Shown: one piece after another, positions 41,382-53,701 of the stretch
Layout: each line of letters starts with the position of its first letter
Position numbering within the stretch: position 1 is the first letter of the stretch
Source of the DNA: Chrysomallon squamiferum
Taxonomy: Eukaryota > Mollusca > Gastropoda > Neomphalida > Peltospiridae
Direction: 5' to 3'
Assembly: GCA_012295275.1 (NCBI GenBank)
Contig: CM022668.1
Coordinates: 635,157-699,156, forward strand
DNA length: 64,000 nt
Notes under the pieces: generated by a model
Databases searched by the model: none
What the model saw: only the letters and a program-made list of their open reading frames with translations
Told to the model about the DNA's origin: nothing
Translations under genes and position numbers: made by a program

Positions 41382-41600
41382 GTACCAAGACTGCAAAGCC
41401 AACGCAGTGGACAAAACGGACTTAAAAACGTTACTTTCGTGTCATGAAAATGATAAAAACATGTCGGCTAAAAAATATCTTTTGACAAATAAAAAATTCG
41501 ACCTAGTTTTAGCTGTATGCGAGACCTGGCCATTGTGTTTGTATTTCATGCATCAGTCGCCACAAACAGATTTTCTTTCGTGTAGAACTGACGTCAGGGA
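41382..41600 (-). other. Probable first exon of gene C
   Basis: A strong donor GGTAC|GTAAGT ends at 41,382 on the minus strand. The sequence before it is less AT-rich, has no long frame continuing downstream, and is almost unchanged in the duplicate (donor at 57,856). The 5' limit is a guess based on the CRE and the change in composition. Confidence 0.45.
41589..41596 (+). promoter_or_regulatory. CRE/ATF palindrome TGACGTCA
   Basis: Full consensus CRE within CTGACGTCAG, at the presumed first exon or core promoter of gene C; kept in the duplicate at 58,063-58,070. Confidence 0.45.
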
Positions 41601-41699
41601 AGGTGGACACGCAGGGTTTTACTGTATAACTTGTGTCTGCTTCTTAATTTATTAACTGTATTCTTTAATTCAGAACCAACCAGCAATGTGGGGTTTTTT

Positions 41700-42990
41700 T
41701 TGTTGTTGTTGTGGTTGTTTGTTTATTTTTACTTTTATATATATATATTTGTAAATATATTTTGTTGTTGTTGTTGTTTGTTGTTTGTTGTTGTTGTTGT
41801 TTTTCACATCTGACTGCTCGATACATTGAAAGATATTATTAATTGTGATTGACTGTAATTTGACTGATCATCTTCAGTAACGTTACCTGATAGACAATGT
41901 ATTGCTGGTATAACGATCAGTAAATCGGAATTAAAGTATATTGCAGCAAACAAATTTGTTACAAATTCGTAATACAAATTCACTTGGTCCTTTGCAGTTC
42001 TTGCTGGTTTCGGTAAAAATTAACCGCGGTACATTAGTATAAAATTAATTAATAATATATTCGTAATTGCTGGTTCGCAAATTGTTTGAAGTAAACTTTT
42101 ACAAATACTGACGACGACCGCTATGACTTTTCATTGGTTGGTAATCATTAGGGGAATCCCCATCGTAAAAACAAAAACACGAAAATATCAGAAATAACCT
42201 GAATTCCGAATGTGCAGGTATTTATTTATTGGTTTCTTTACTGCTTATTATATATTTTTTATTATTATTATTAATACAATTTTTTCCAGTTAGCAAAATA
42301 AGAAGAAATAAATCATAATTTCATTGAGCGTTTTAAATAGTTTACATGAATGATAAATATAGCCAAAACAAAGCAAAATATATTTAATATTATTATTATT
42401 TTTTTATTATTTTTTTTAAAATATATTTATTATTATTACTAATGCAGGTTCATTTTCATTTTGAAATATTTTTCTAATCAGACAAGATTCATATTTTAAA
42501 CAGGTTTATTATTTACTATTAATATATATGTAACTGAACAGTAGCTCTAGTATAAAACATGTACAGACTACTCATTTCTGATGAAATATATTTATAGCCT
42601 GTACAAATTTATATATATACAGATTTGTTTCTTATTTTATAAAATCTTCCTGTTTTTATAGTGGTCATTCTCCCATCACACTGAGTGTGTGTTAACAAAG
42701 AAATCTCTGCATGATGAACTGTCATCTGACAACAAACAGAAGAAAAAGATAAGAACAAAAATATTTGATTTGTTGTGCTAATTAGGAGTTGGGATTAACT
42801 ATGACAATTGTACATGTACAAAGTAACATTTGTACAAATTAAAAGTGTACATGTAAAAAGTGACGATTGTGTAAAAAGTAACAATTGTATGTATAAAAAG
42901 TAACAACTGTATATGTAAAAAGTAACAACTGTATGCATAAAAGTGAAAGCCGTAAAAACTCATCAATATATATATATTAAAAGTGACAAC
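41700..42990. promoter_or_regulatory. Shared upstream interval of gene C and TNFR-like gene D1
   Basis: The two genes are divergent. The interval includes a GTT/TA tract (41,699-41,810), an inverted CCAAT (ATTGG, 42,133-42,137) and, 13 bases further, a kappa-B palindrome. The last 200 bases before the D1 start are a degenerate tandem repeat of an 18-20-bp unit with the core GTAAAAAGTGACAACTGTA. Confidence 0.45.
42151..42161 (+). promoter_or_regulatory. Kappa-B palindrome GGGGAATCCCC
   Basis: Perfect match to the Rel/NF-kB consensus GGGRNWYYCC, lying between two divergent genes about 850 bp from the D1 start codon, next to an inverted CCAAT box. Identical in the duplicate at 58,625-58,635. 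Confidence 0.5.
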
Positions 42991-43007
42991 TAGACATGTA
43001 AACAAAG

Positions 43008-43363
43008 ATGTTTGTCCAGACAAAATGGAAGAGTTGTTCAGGTGAAATAGTCTGTGTGTTGTTTGTTGTAGTAGTTTTGTGTGTTGAGAACTTGGATTGT
43101 GTTAATGTGTTAGGTTTAGACAACTGCCCAGCTGTAGGAGAACAAGAGTACAAGGATCTGGAGATGAAATTTTGTCAGACAACTGAGAGACTGCATTGTC
43201 AGAAGTCTGGTGATTCCAGTGTTATTTCATTTTGTCACCAGCCACGAGAGTGTGCTCCAGGTTAGTAGTGTATATCTACTTCTTTTTGTGTCTGCCTGTC
43301 TGTCAATCTGTCTATACATACATACATACACACACACATACATACATACATACATACATACAT

Positions 43364-43398
<35 letters not shown>

Positions 43399-46300
43399 AT
43401 ACAGACATACATACATATGCACATGCACATAAACATGTATTTAAAATATGTTTTTACTATTTTATTTTCAGGATCGTATGCTAGACTCTATCCAGATGAG
43501 GCTATTAAGTGTGAATTGTGTCCTGCCGGGTCCTATCAGCCAGTGGGGAGAGCATCATACTTGTTTATCTTTCCTGTGTGCAGCCACCGACACAGGACAT
43601 GTGAAACGAATGGCAAAAAGATGTGTAAGGAGGGTACACCTATAGAGGACACAAAGTGTAGCTGTGACTATCAACAACAGTATGCCCCATCACCAGAAAA
43701 CTGTCACTGTTTTACCGTCAATGAACCATGCCAGTGCTTAAAAAGTAATTGTGAAGGGAAATTCAATTCAAGTGAGTTTTATCTTGTAAAAACTGATTAT
43801 TAAAAATAGGCAAACTCCATGTTGAATACAAAGTTCTTTACTGGAAAAAGATTTACACTGATATTATTAACCTTTACTGAAATAAAATAATAATGTGTGA
43901 CATATAAATGTGATCGTGATAAGTAGTCTAAATACATTTTTGTTCAAATAGCTGACTTGTTGTATTCTTGTGGTGTTATTAACATAAATTAAAAACATTT
44001 TTATATGTATACATTACTGCTTTATTCATTTCAATTATCAACTAAAAAATGTTTATAGTTTAATGTTAGTTGTTAAAGAATAAATAAATAAAATAACACT
44101 AATTTTTGACATGTGTTTGTTTTTAAATTTAATTTTTGTTTATTTCCAGATTTTCAGTGTGTCCTTGATACTACAACAACTGAAAAATCAACAACAGAGT
44201 CTGCAGGGTTTGTTGTTGTGTTTTTGTATGTGTGTGTTTATGCATGCATGAAACTGATGAATATGTATATATTTCGTTATAGATAAAGTGATAGCATTAA
44301 TTTGTATAGTGTGTATGTATAGCTTTGTACATAGTATGTGTTTGTGTTTGTATATGTAATGTCTGGGTAAGATAGTAATTTACAAACGGAGATGTAATTA
44401 AGATGCTGAAAATATTCTAAAATGTGTTGACTGACATTTATTTTTATTTTTATTCTAATTTTTCAGGACAGCCAGAAAGCCATCAGTATCTGGTAACATA
44501 AAACTTCTCTAACTTTTGTTATCTCTCTTTTATTTTTGATCAGTCTGTCAGTCCGTCTTTTGATCTCTCTCTCTCTCTTTCCAGTAATATGACCAGTAAA
44601 CAATGTTTTTTCAAAAATAACCTCAGCCCCAAATATCACAAATTGGTCAAGACTGGTAAAAAGAGAACATTTTCCCAGCACTGATATTATAAAATATATA
44701 TACTTTTTAATAGTTTCTAGTGCTTATTAGAAATAAACAAATCAGTTTCCTCATGTTCTTCTTTTAGAGTGAAAATTCATATTCGGTTCTTTTTCAGTTC
44801 ATGATTTACGGGAATTTCATATTACATTTTTTATTAATTATTTATGTTGCAAGTAAATTTGAAAATATTTTTTAATTACTATTTAAATACATTTTCAATT
44901 TTTTTTAGAAAAAGAAGAAAGAACTAATAATGTTGGCATGATTGTAGGTATCGTGTCCAGTATTATAGTAATTGTTGCATTTATCACAGGTTTTGGAGTA
45001 GTATGTCATAAAAAAGGTGAGCATATCTAACTTCTTAATTAAACATTTATTTTGTAACTAGTCCAGTAGATGTGTGCAGGAAATGCCAAAACCTGTAACA
45101 AAATGGCTGCTTCTGGTAAGAGCCGGGAGGGGTGTATGAATATCAACCTTTTAGTTCTGATGATTTTGTATGACCAAAGTGCTTAATTTGAATATATTCA
45201 AAATGTATTATAGGCACATATAATGTGCCTTCAGAATTACATAATTATGATGTGGCAGAGAGACAGTGAGCATGCTAAAAAGCATAGGATATTAAAATAA
45301 CTGCACATGTTGAATACTCAGACTCATTTCAGTTAAGATCACTTGAATTTAATATAAGGTTCCTTTTGTCTGATCTCAAAGTTGATATAACTGGTCAGTG
45401 TATCATACAGAATGTGTTGTTACACCTATCCCTTTCAGTCTAGGAATGCAGATGCATCATTTGTATGATTCAATATTCAATATTTTAACAGCCACTGATT
45501 GTGCTTGTCATCCGATGAAATTTAGCAATTGTCATGAGAGCTACTTAATATCAGGTCATCTTGGATTCTGTTCTGCTGACACTGTCCACCATAACTTCCA
45601 CACATTATATAAGGAGCAACATTTCATTAACAGTGACAAATACACTAGAGGTGAAATGACAGCAGTGTTAGCTAGATTCTCATATCCATTCCAACGCTAA
45701 GATTGGAATCTGATATGATAATGATAGAGCTGTGAAGTTAGTACCAGCTATTCTTAAAAAAACCTGTCAAAATATCTTTGAATATTCTTTTAAAAGAGCA
45801 GACCCAGTTAGAGTAGGGAGACAAAAGATTATCTGTAAAGAAACTTTTGTTGTCCAAGCGGATCATCAGATCCTCTTTCTACACCTTTCTGTAGCTTATA
45901 GAAAGGATTTATTAATCTCTATTTGACATCTGTGGACATTTTCAAGAACAACCTACAACATTCCTCTAGATGATACCTATAAGGACATTTGTGAGAAGTA
46001 TGTTGGTCACTTCAAAGGAAATTATAATAATCCTATCACAGTATTCACAAGATCCATACAGCAAATATGTCACCCATGAATGAGAGAACAAAGGGATCCA
46101 ACAATTTTCATTCTCAGCAAAAATGCCTATGACTAGAAAAACAAAAAAAAAAAAAATAAAATGGTCTTGGCCAACACTAAAAACAAGCCACAGTTCATCA
46201 GTTTGTTGATGGTAAAACATGGAAGACAAATTCATCTGCAGATGGTAATTCTGCTGGTTGATAGTGAAAACAGCTGTTAAATATTGTACTTTTATCTGCA

Positions 46301-48092
46301 CCCATCTAATATGTGAAGATACAAATCTACTTGTAATGTTTTGTTGCAGTGATTTTAATAATGGGCTTTTCTTTTATCTGGGAGGGGAAAAGCAAAGATG
46401 CTAAGTTCAAAATATTTCTTGAGATGGGCTTGAGGCAACAGGCTGAAAAGGTTAGGAGAATGAGTTCTTGTCTTGTTATTTGGAAAACTGGAAAACTGGA
46501 AAAGCACTGGAAAGCCAGAAAGTTTTATGAAAGGATGGCCACCTGTGTGAAATGTGTTTAGACATATTACTTACAAAGTTTTTATTTTCAAACCAGGTTT
46601 GAATGAGTTCACAGATCATGTTGAATACATTTCTGCTTCTGAAAAATATGGATACCAGAGTATCTCATGAAAAAAGTTGAACACAACTGGTTCATCATGG
46701 AGTAATACTGCTTGTGTTACTGTTAATGGTGAACATGAAGAATCAGAAAAAGAGTAACAAGAGGTTCTTGAAAATATAAGCATTTATGCCATCCCCCTCT
46801 GTGCCTCTAATGATGGGTCAGCATTGTATATGTAAAAGTGAATGAAACTGCTTGTGTTCTAACATGTAAATGATTGAATAACAGCACTGAGATAAAAGAT
46901 GATCTGAACAGAGGCAGGAAAGAAAGTTGACCTAAGTTCATACATTACAGTGGTGATCATTTGTCCAGATAAATTGTGTCATTCATGTCAATTACTGCTG
47001 TCAGCAGTGCCACACAAAAATTTGGAAAGCATATTTTGGTTCTTTAATTTCATTTTCCTATCTGCCAGTAATTCATTTATGGCCTCTGCAGGACTTGGTG
47101 GCAGCCATTTTGAATTTATACAAATTTTGTACTTGCAGTTGAAACACTTCCGTCAACACATTTTTAAAATATCAGAGTAGATATAATTTAAAAATATTTA
47201 CTTTTTAAATTTCAGGAGGTTTCAAGAGGGTTAAAACATTTTGTACTAAAAAAGATAAGAAGGATAAAGGTAAGGAAATAAGTGGAAACTAAAGATGCTG
47301 TATTTATGTATATATTGATATTACCATATTATACATTTATATATATGAACTGGTGTGGCTCTGTGTGTAAGTCAGTGTTTGACATCAAACATTTTGAGCA
47401 TATCCCAGTTGGATACAAACATTTCAGAATCATATATCTGACTGTAAGGTATGATTACATGGCTGATGTTCAAAGGTCAAGCAAACCAATTTTTAGTTTT
47501 TTAAGTTTAAATATGGCCGAATTAGTTGAAAACATTTTATAATGGTTACTTTGCCTTTCTGTGTCTTTGTCAACTTAATCAGTAGGCCTAAGGAACACGT
47601 AGACTGTTTCACATCATTACTGGAATACCAGTTCATTCAGACTAATATAACATTTGCGGTTTCAGTTAGGCGGTTGTGATCAAATTGTTATTACCCATCA
47701 AATATTGGTTACAAGCTAAAACATACTGTTACTTGACTTTGCCTGCAAATAATATCTATCATTGCTTCAGCAAAAAGTAAAAATTCAGATATTATAACAT
47801 ATCCAGCTGGCATACTGATATTTTGATCTCTGGCACCCAAAAATAAAATCTCGGATACTGGGTAAACATTTCTCAAACACTTTACATGCATTAATTAAGA
47901 CTGCTATTTATTTGTTGATGTATGTGTTTGATGGATACAGGCTGTTACGTGACCAAGGTTATTAGTTTACCTAAAGAGTGTTGTAATTACAAGTAAAACA
48001 AAACTAGATTATCATCAGTGTGCTTGAGGTTTTGTGTGGTTATTTGATCTATATATATATATATATGTGGTGTGTATGTATGAATACATTCA

Positions 48093-48123
<31 letters not shown>

Positions 48124-48911
48124 CATACATACATACATACATACATACATACATACATACATACATACATACATACATTGTTGTTTATACATACATACAG
48201 TATACATACAGTTTCATACATAGGTTGTGTTTTTGTTTATTGTTTCTATATATTGTGTTTACATACATACATTGTGTTTTTTTGTTGTTTTCTAGTATAG
48301 GTTTTTGTTTTTGTTGTTGTTTCTAGTATAATACAGTTGTTGTTTCTGTAACTTGGGATAAGTTTTTGTTGTTGTTTTTTTTTGTTGTTGTTTCTAGTAT
48401 AGGTTGTGTTTATAACGTGGAATAATGGGTTTTTTTTTGTGTTTTTGTTGTTGTTTCTAGTATAGGTTGTGTTTTTGTTGTTGTTTCTATGCATGGTTGA
48501 AAGATTTGACCCATTGTTTTTTATGCAGGGTGAAAAGATTAGGACTCATTAATTTCTTTACCAAGCAGGATATTCTTTGTATTATTTAAAATAAAATAAA
48601 ATTTATAAATATCTGAAAATATAGTGTTCCCATAAAAATTCTAAAATATATGGTTTTTAAATAAAAGTATTCTAAAGTTTTGTTAATTTGTAGGATATTG
48701 AGAAAATGTGGAGGTTATTTTTCTTTTCTTCTCATTTAAGAGGAAAATATAATTAACAACTCTTCTGATTTTGCTATTCAGGTAAGACGAAGGTGATCAA
48801 CATAGTGAACAATGGAGGAACTCAGTATGTTCAAACTGAAAAGAACCAAAAACTGATATATAAGGTATTAGAGCAATTTGTTCTTTCTTCTTTCTTTTCA
48901 TTTTCTTTTTC

Positions 48912-48942
<31 letters not shown>

Positions 48943-51900
48943 TTTTTTTTAATTTTTTAATTTTTTGTTCTCTTTTTTAAGTTTGCTTTGGATGGTTTGG
49001 TGATAATAAAAATGATTTAATGTTGATTATTAATATAAAATAATAATAATGACCACTGTATAGATAACTAACAATGATAGTATATATACATATAATGATT
49101 TATACATAGAAACACAGAGATACTACAAGTACTATAATTCCCTTTTATTTTGTTTATATACATATTACATTTACTAACTTTATAACTGTTTCAAACTTCA
49201 GACTTGTGATGGTGACACTAAGGAGCAAACATTATCTGAGGTATTTTAATTCATATTTTTCTGTTACTGATACTTTCCAGTTTACAAATTGTTAAATCAT
49301 TTTTTGGCAAATAAACATTTACACACCAATACATACACACAGAGAGACACCTATATATCATTATCATAGTTAAAAATAAATTCAGTTCATACATACAGAC
49401 TTATATTTTTATTTACTTAAATCACTTTAATTTATTTTTCAGCCTTTGTTGCCTGTTAATCATGATAAACAGACAAGCACAGTAAGTTTTCAAGTAAGAA
49501 AACTCAAAATAGTGTTACCAGATACTCAGAATATTGTTTATGAGTTACATTAAATACTGTTTATCACTTACTCAAAATGTTATTAATTAATCATTGAAAT
49601 AGCACTGTCAGTTACTCAAAACAGATACTACCAGGTAATCAATATACTGTTTATTAATTACTCAAAATACTATTTGTTAGATAATCAAAATACTATTATC
49701 AGATACTCAAAATACTGGTTATCAGTTATTCAAGTAATTATTTTTTATCAGATGTTCAAAATGCTGTTTATCATTACTCAAACCAAAATTTAGTCATTAC
49801 TCAGAATATTATTTAATAGTAAATTACTGAGTTAATAAAAATAGTACTTTATCTACTACATGAAATATTAATCAAAATACCATTTTCCTACAGGTACTGC
49901 TATTCATTATATTTCAGACTGTAAAAATAATGTTTCATATTAATGAGCATTGAAGTAGTTTCTGAGCTATTACTCAAAATACCATGTTATGAGTTCACTC
50001 AGAACAGACATTACCATTTGCTCAAAACCAGTTTCATATTACATTTCAAGAGCTGACTTTTTGTTTTTTTTAGAGTTGTATGTGACTCAGTTGTTAGAGA
50101 TATCTGTAACTAAACTTAGTTGTCTGTGACTTAGTTGTTAGAGATATCTGTAACTAAACTTAGTTGTCTGTGACTGTTGTTAGAGATATCTGTAACTAAA
50201 CTTAGTTGTCTGTGACTGTTGTTAGAGATATCTGTAACTAAACTTAGTTGTCTGTGACTTAGTTGTTAGACATATCTGTAACTAAACTTAGTTGTCTGTG
50301 ACTTAGTTGTTAGAGATATCTGTAACTAAACTTAGTTGTCTGTGACTTAGTTGTTAGAGATATCTGTAACTAAACTTAGTTGTCTGTGACTTAGTTGTTA
50401 GAGATATCTGTAACTAAACTTAGTTGTCTGTGACTGTTGTTAGAGATATCTGTAACTAAACATAGTTGTCTGTGACTTAGTTGTTAGAGATATCTGTAAC
50501 TAAACATAGTTGTCTGTGACTTAGTTGTTAGAGATATCTGTAACTAAACATAGTTGTCTGTGACTTGGTTGTTAGAGATATCTGTGACTTAGTTCTTAGA
50601 GATATCTGTAACTAAACTTAGTTGTCTGTGACTGTTGTTAGAGATATCTGTAACTAAACATAGTTGTCTGTGACTTAGTTGTTAGTGACTTGTTGTTAAA
50701 GATATCTGTAACTAAACTTAGTTGTCTATGACTTAGTTGTTAGAGATATCTGTAACTAAACTTAGTTGTCTCTGACTGTTGTTAGAGATATCTGTAACTA
50801 AACTTAGTTGTCTGTGACTGTTGTTAGAGATATCTGTAACTAAACTTAGTTGTCTGTGACTTAGTTGTTAGAGATATCTGTAACTAAACTTAGTTGTCTG
50901 TGACTGTTGTTAGAGATATCTGTAACTAAACTTAGTTGTCTGTGACTCAGTTGTTAGAGTTGTATATGATTCAGTTGTTAGAGTTGTATGTGACTCAGTT
51001 GTTAGAGTTGTATGTGACTCAGTTGTTAGAGTTGTGATGTGACTCAGTTGTTAGAGTTGTATGTGACTCAGTTGTTAGAGTTGTGTGATGACTCAGTTGT
51101 TAGAGCTGTATATGACTCAGTTGTTAGAGTTGTATATGACTCAGTTGTTAGAGTTGTTTGACTCTGTTGTTAGAGTGTATGTGACTCATTTGTTAGAGTT
51201 GTATATGACTCAGTTGTTAGAGTTGTTTGACTCTGTTGTTAGAGTTGTGTGTTACTCATTTGTTAGAGTGTATGTGACTCAGTTGTTAGAGTTGTATGTG
51301 ACTCAATTGTTAGAGTTGTATGTGACTCAACTGTTAGAGTTGTATATGACTCAGTTGTTAGAGTTGTTTGACTCTGTTGTTATAGTGTATGTGACTCATT
51401 TGTTAGAGTTGTATGTGACTCAGTTTTTAACATTGTACAAAACATGGGCAGTCTGACTGAAGTCAAATTACAGTACTGATGATTACTACCAATATCCAAC
51501 ATGTAAAGAAAATACTGCACTTTGAGGATCATAGTATAACAATAAATTTATAGCATAGCATTAAGTTTGTGGTACACATCAGTTGTTACATTCTGACTAC
51601 AAATACTAACAAAGAGGCATAACCAATTAACAGTCAAGAAAGACATGTTCTGCTTTCTAAAGTTAATTTTAGGACGATTTATCCGTATTTTCTACCTATT
51701 ACCAGTATGCATACTTATATACACATAGATAACATTTCTAAAAACACACGTCTTGGGATAGACATACATATAAATAGACATGGAAACACACAGATACTAC
51801 AGATACTACAGCTCACTTTTTTTTTTACCTATATGTTTACTGATATATTTACTAACTTTATAACTGTTTTAAACTTCTGACTTGTGATGGCGACACTAAT

Positions 51901-51985
51901 GAGCAAACATTATTAAAGGTATTTTAACTTATATTTTATTGTACCTGATACTTTCCAGTTTACAAATTGTTAAATAGTGTTTGTA

Positions 51986-52022
<37 letters not shown>

Positions 52023-52213
52023 GTATATCATCATAAATAAAAAATAAAATCAGTTAATACATACAGAGAGAGAGAGAGAACGCTAACAAATACACATACA
52101 TACACATTAAATAATTAGATTGTTAAATTTTGATTAGTGTCTGCTACATGATGGTAATTAAGTTATTTCTATTTCAGGTTCCTACATTTGGAGGAAATAT
52201 ATTTATAACTTGA
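43008..52213 (+). CDS. TNF-receptor-like type I membrane protein (D1)
   Basis: Exons: 43008-43260, 43472-43771, 44150-44207, 44467-44492, 44909-45016, 47216-47269, 48782-48864, 49202-49240, 49443-49481, 52178-52213; in phase, 331 residues. A signal peptide (hydrophobic VCVLFVVVVLCV, about residues 16-27) is followed by a Cys-rich ectodomain. Residues 98-106 (CELCPAGSY) open a TNFR-type repeat, continued by CSHRHRTC and TPIEDTKCSC. A Thr/Ser-rich stalk (DTTTTEKSTTESAG), one membrane helix (about 221-245) and a basic stop-transfer segment (HKKGGFKRVK) come next. The cytoplasmic tail of about 85 residues has no death domain. The receptor would sit at the cell surface; its ligand is unknown. The start ATG is shared with the duplicate. 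The family is assigned from the CRD pattern only; another Cys-rich receptor is possible. Confidence 0.78.
43314..43401. repeat. (CATA)n/(CA)n tract in D1 intron 1
   Basis: Tetranucleotide run with a CA stretch at its end; absent from the much longer intron 1 of D2. Confidence 0.9.
45385..46525 (+). mobile_element. About 1.1-kb insertion in D1 intron 5 with broken frames
   Basis: Both flanks align with D2 intron 5 (63,735-63,775), but the roughly 1.1 kb between is missing there. The insert contains protein-like stretches (for example ATDCACHPMKFSNCHESY and GEMTAVLARFSYPFQR; later KFKIFLEMGLRQQAEKVRRM) separated by stops and frame changes. I do not recognise them. It may be a decayed transposon or gene fragment; alternatively D2 lost it. 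Confidence 0.5.
48094..48178. repeat. (CATA)n microsatellite in D1 intron 6
   Basis: About 21 perfect CATA units. Confidence 0.95.
50074..50945. repeat. 44-bp minisatellite in D1 intron 9
   Basis: About 20 copies of a unit with TTAGTTGTTAGAGATATCTG and TAACTAAACTTAGTTGTCTG. Two length classes (about 44 and 39 bp) are interleaved, differing by loss of TTAGT before TGTTAGAG. Confidence 0.95.
50946..51428. repeat. 24-bp minisatellite in D1 intron 9
   Basis: About 20 copies of a unit GTTGTATGTGACTCAGTTG plus TTAGA, directly following the 44-bp array and sharing the CAGTTGTTAGAG core with it. The MTQLLELY-type frame is a repeat translation. Confidence 0.95.
51880..51918 (+). pseudogene. Duplicate of D1 exon 8 with lost splice acceptor
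   Basis: Thirty-nine bases matching exon 8 (49,202-49,240); the flanking intron sequence is also duplicated (about 49,085-49,400 versus 51,757-52,075). The frame is still open (TCDGDTNEQTLLK versus TCDGDTKEQTLSE) and the donor GTATTT is kept, but the acceptor CAG has become CTG, so splicing in should fail. Confidence 0.8.
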
Positions 52214-52247
52214 GTCTTTGACTGCAGGATTACATGTTTTACAGTGA

Positions 52248-52253
52248 AATAAA
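52248..52253 (+). promoter_or_regulatory. Polyadenylation signal of D1
   Basis: AATAAA 34 bases after the D1 stop codon, in a short AT-rich 3' region. Confidence 0.6.
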
Positions 52254-52259
52254 AAAAAT

Positions 52260-53549
52260 ATATATTATTTACTGTAAATATACTATATATATGTCATTTA
52301 AAATTCCTGATAAAGCAGGAAGTTCTCACACACGTTTGTCTCGTATAAATTTCCTCATCAGATTCGTTGTGTTTTTTGTTTACAAATTCTTTACTGTAAA
52401 TATATATACTTGATGAGGAAATTGTCAAAGTCCGATGAAACGTAACCAAGCGGAAAATTATTAATGTCTGAAGATAAGTCATCAAATGGAATATTGTCAG
52501 ATTGGATCTTGTGGAATGGAAAGTCATCAATGTCTGAAGAGAAGTTGTACCTTCACTCATTCAGTATCTGACAAAACATCAACCAAAGTCATTTGTTCTT
52601 TCTTATGATGTGTTGTTGGCTGTTCAGTGGATTAGATCTTGAGTTAACTTCCGCATCTGAAATCCAAATTGTTTATTATTTTGTTTGATTATATTTCTAA
52701 CTTACAGAGTGTTGATAGTGTCAAGGTCTCCCAGTTACAACATACATGCACTCAAACACACACACACACGCACACACACACACACACACACATACACATC
52801 AAATTATTTGTTTTTGTTTATTAGCATTCAGATCAACGACAATTAAATGATTTAAAATTACTCATAAACTGAATGAAACTGTCAGTATCATGTAATTGTA
52901 CAATACTTTAAAGTTTCAAACAAACTTGGAAAATAATTTTCACATCAGACATAAGGGGACATAAATCTGTAAGGTGTAAACATCAGTTACATTTGTTATC
53001 AGATCTAGTAATGTGTATTAATATAAAACTTTGTTATAAAGTCCTTGTGCAATTTAATTTTTTCATAACTTCTGATCTATGCATGGAATTAATCTGTTGA
53101 AAGGTTAAGAGAAAAATGATGATATTTTTAATTTCAACATGACCTCTGCGTTATGGGTACAAATCATAAAATTCAAGCTGTTTGTGCTGACCCCTTCCAT
53201 CTCGAGTTATAGAAATTTGAAACACACACACACACACACACACATACACACATAAAAAAGAAATGAGTAAAACACCGGATCCTGTAAGTAATTAAGTATC
53301 AGTTTTACTTACTTTGTATGCTTTGATATATATTTATGTTTGATAATAATATGACGGTAAACCGTTTTTCATCTTACATAGTAGGGCTCATAACCTACCT
53401 CCTAACAGTATATATTCCTAACAGTATGTATTAATTAAATATGTATTGTTTGTTAGTTAATAAAGTTTTCAAAGCGATAGTTAGATTATGTTGTTTTCTG
53501 TATTTGTTTAAGTTAGAAAATTGGCCCTACTTGTAGAATATACTTATTC

Positions 53550-53593
<44 letters not shown>

Positions 53594-53701
53594 AAATAAT
53601 TATATTATTGTGCTATTAAGGTATACAGTTTATGAAAATGTCCGTAACATACTGATTATTTACCTATAAACCTTACTTTCATACGGTATAACATCTCGGA
53701 A
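52260..53701. other. Intergenic region between D1 and the duplication junction
   Basis: Holds a short inverted repeat (AAATTTCCTCATCA near 52,350 against TGATGAGGAAATT near 52,412), CA tracts (52,757-52,791; 53,223-53,243), a roughly 150-bp dispersed repeat (53,035-53,185) and a poly-T/poly-A tract at 53,551-53,597. No gene is supported. Confidence 0.5.
53035..53185 (+). repeat. Dispersed repeat, copy a
   Basis: Shares TTCATAACTTCTGATCTATG, ATTAATCTGTT and GGGTACAAATCATAAAATTC with 59,545-59,722, same orientation, about 85-90% alike by eye. The two do not occupy corresponding places in the tandem duplication. Confidence 0.7.

Larger units (their letters stand above)
37244..53701. repeat. Tandem segmental duplication, copy 1 (about 16.46 kb)
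   Basis: Sequence from 37,244 onward recurs from 53,702 onward (initial offset 16,458), nearly identical in long noncoding stretches. The unit holds the 5' half of gene C, the shared upstream region and the whole TNFR-like gene D1. Copy 1 keeps the intact gene C on its left, so the left flank is ancestral. Confidence 0.93.

Noticed and set aside
51085-51456. Repeated MTQLLELY peptide, 123 codons
   Set aside because: The unit is 24 bp, so any frame without a stop stays open; it lies inside an intronic minisatellite.
52294-52560. 88-codon minus-strand frame after D1
   Set aside because: Contains a short inverted repeat and TA tracts; no homology, no promoter or splice support.
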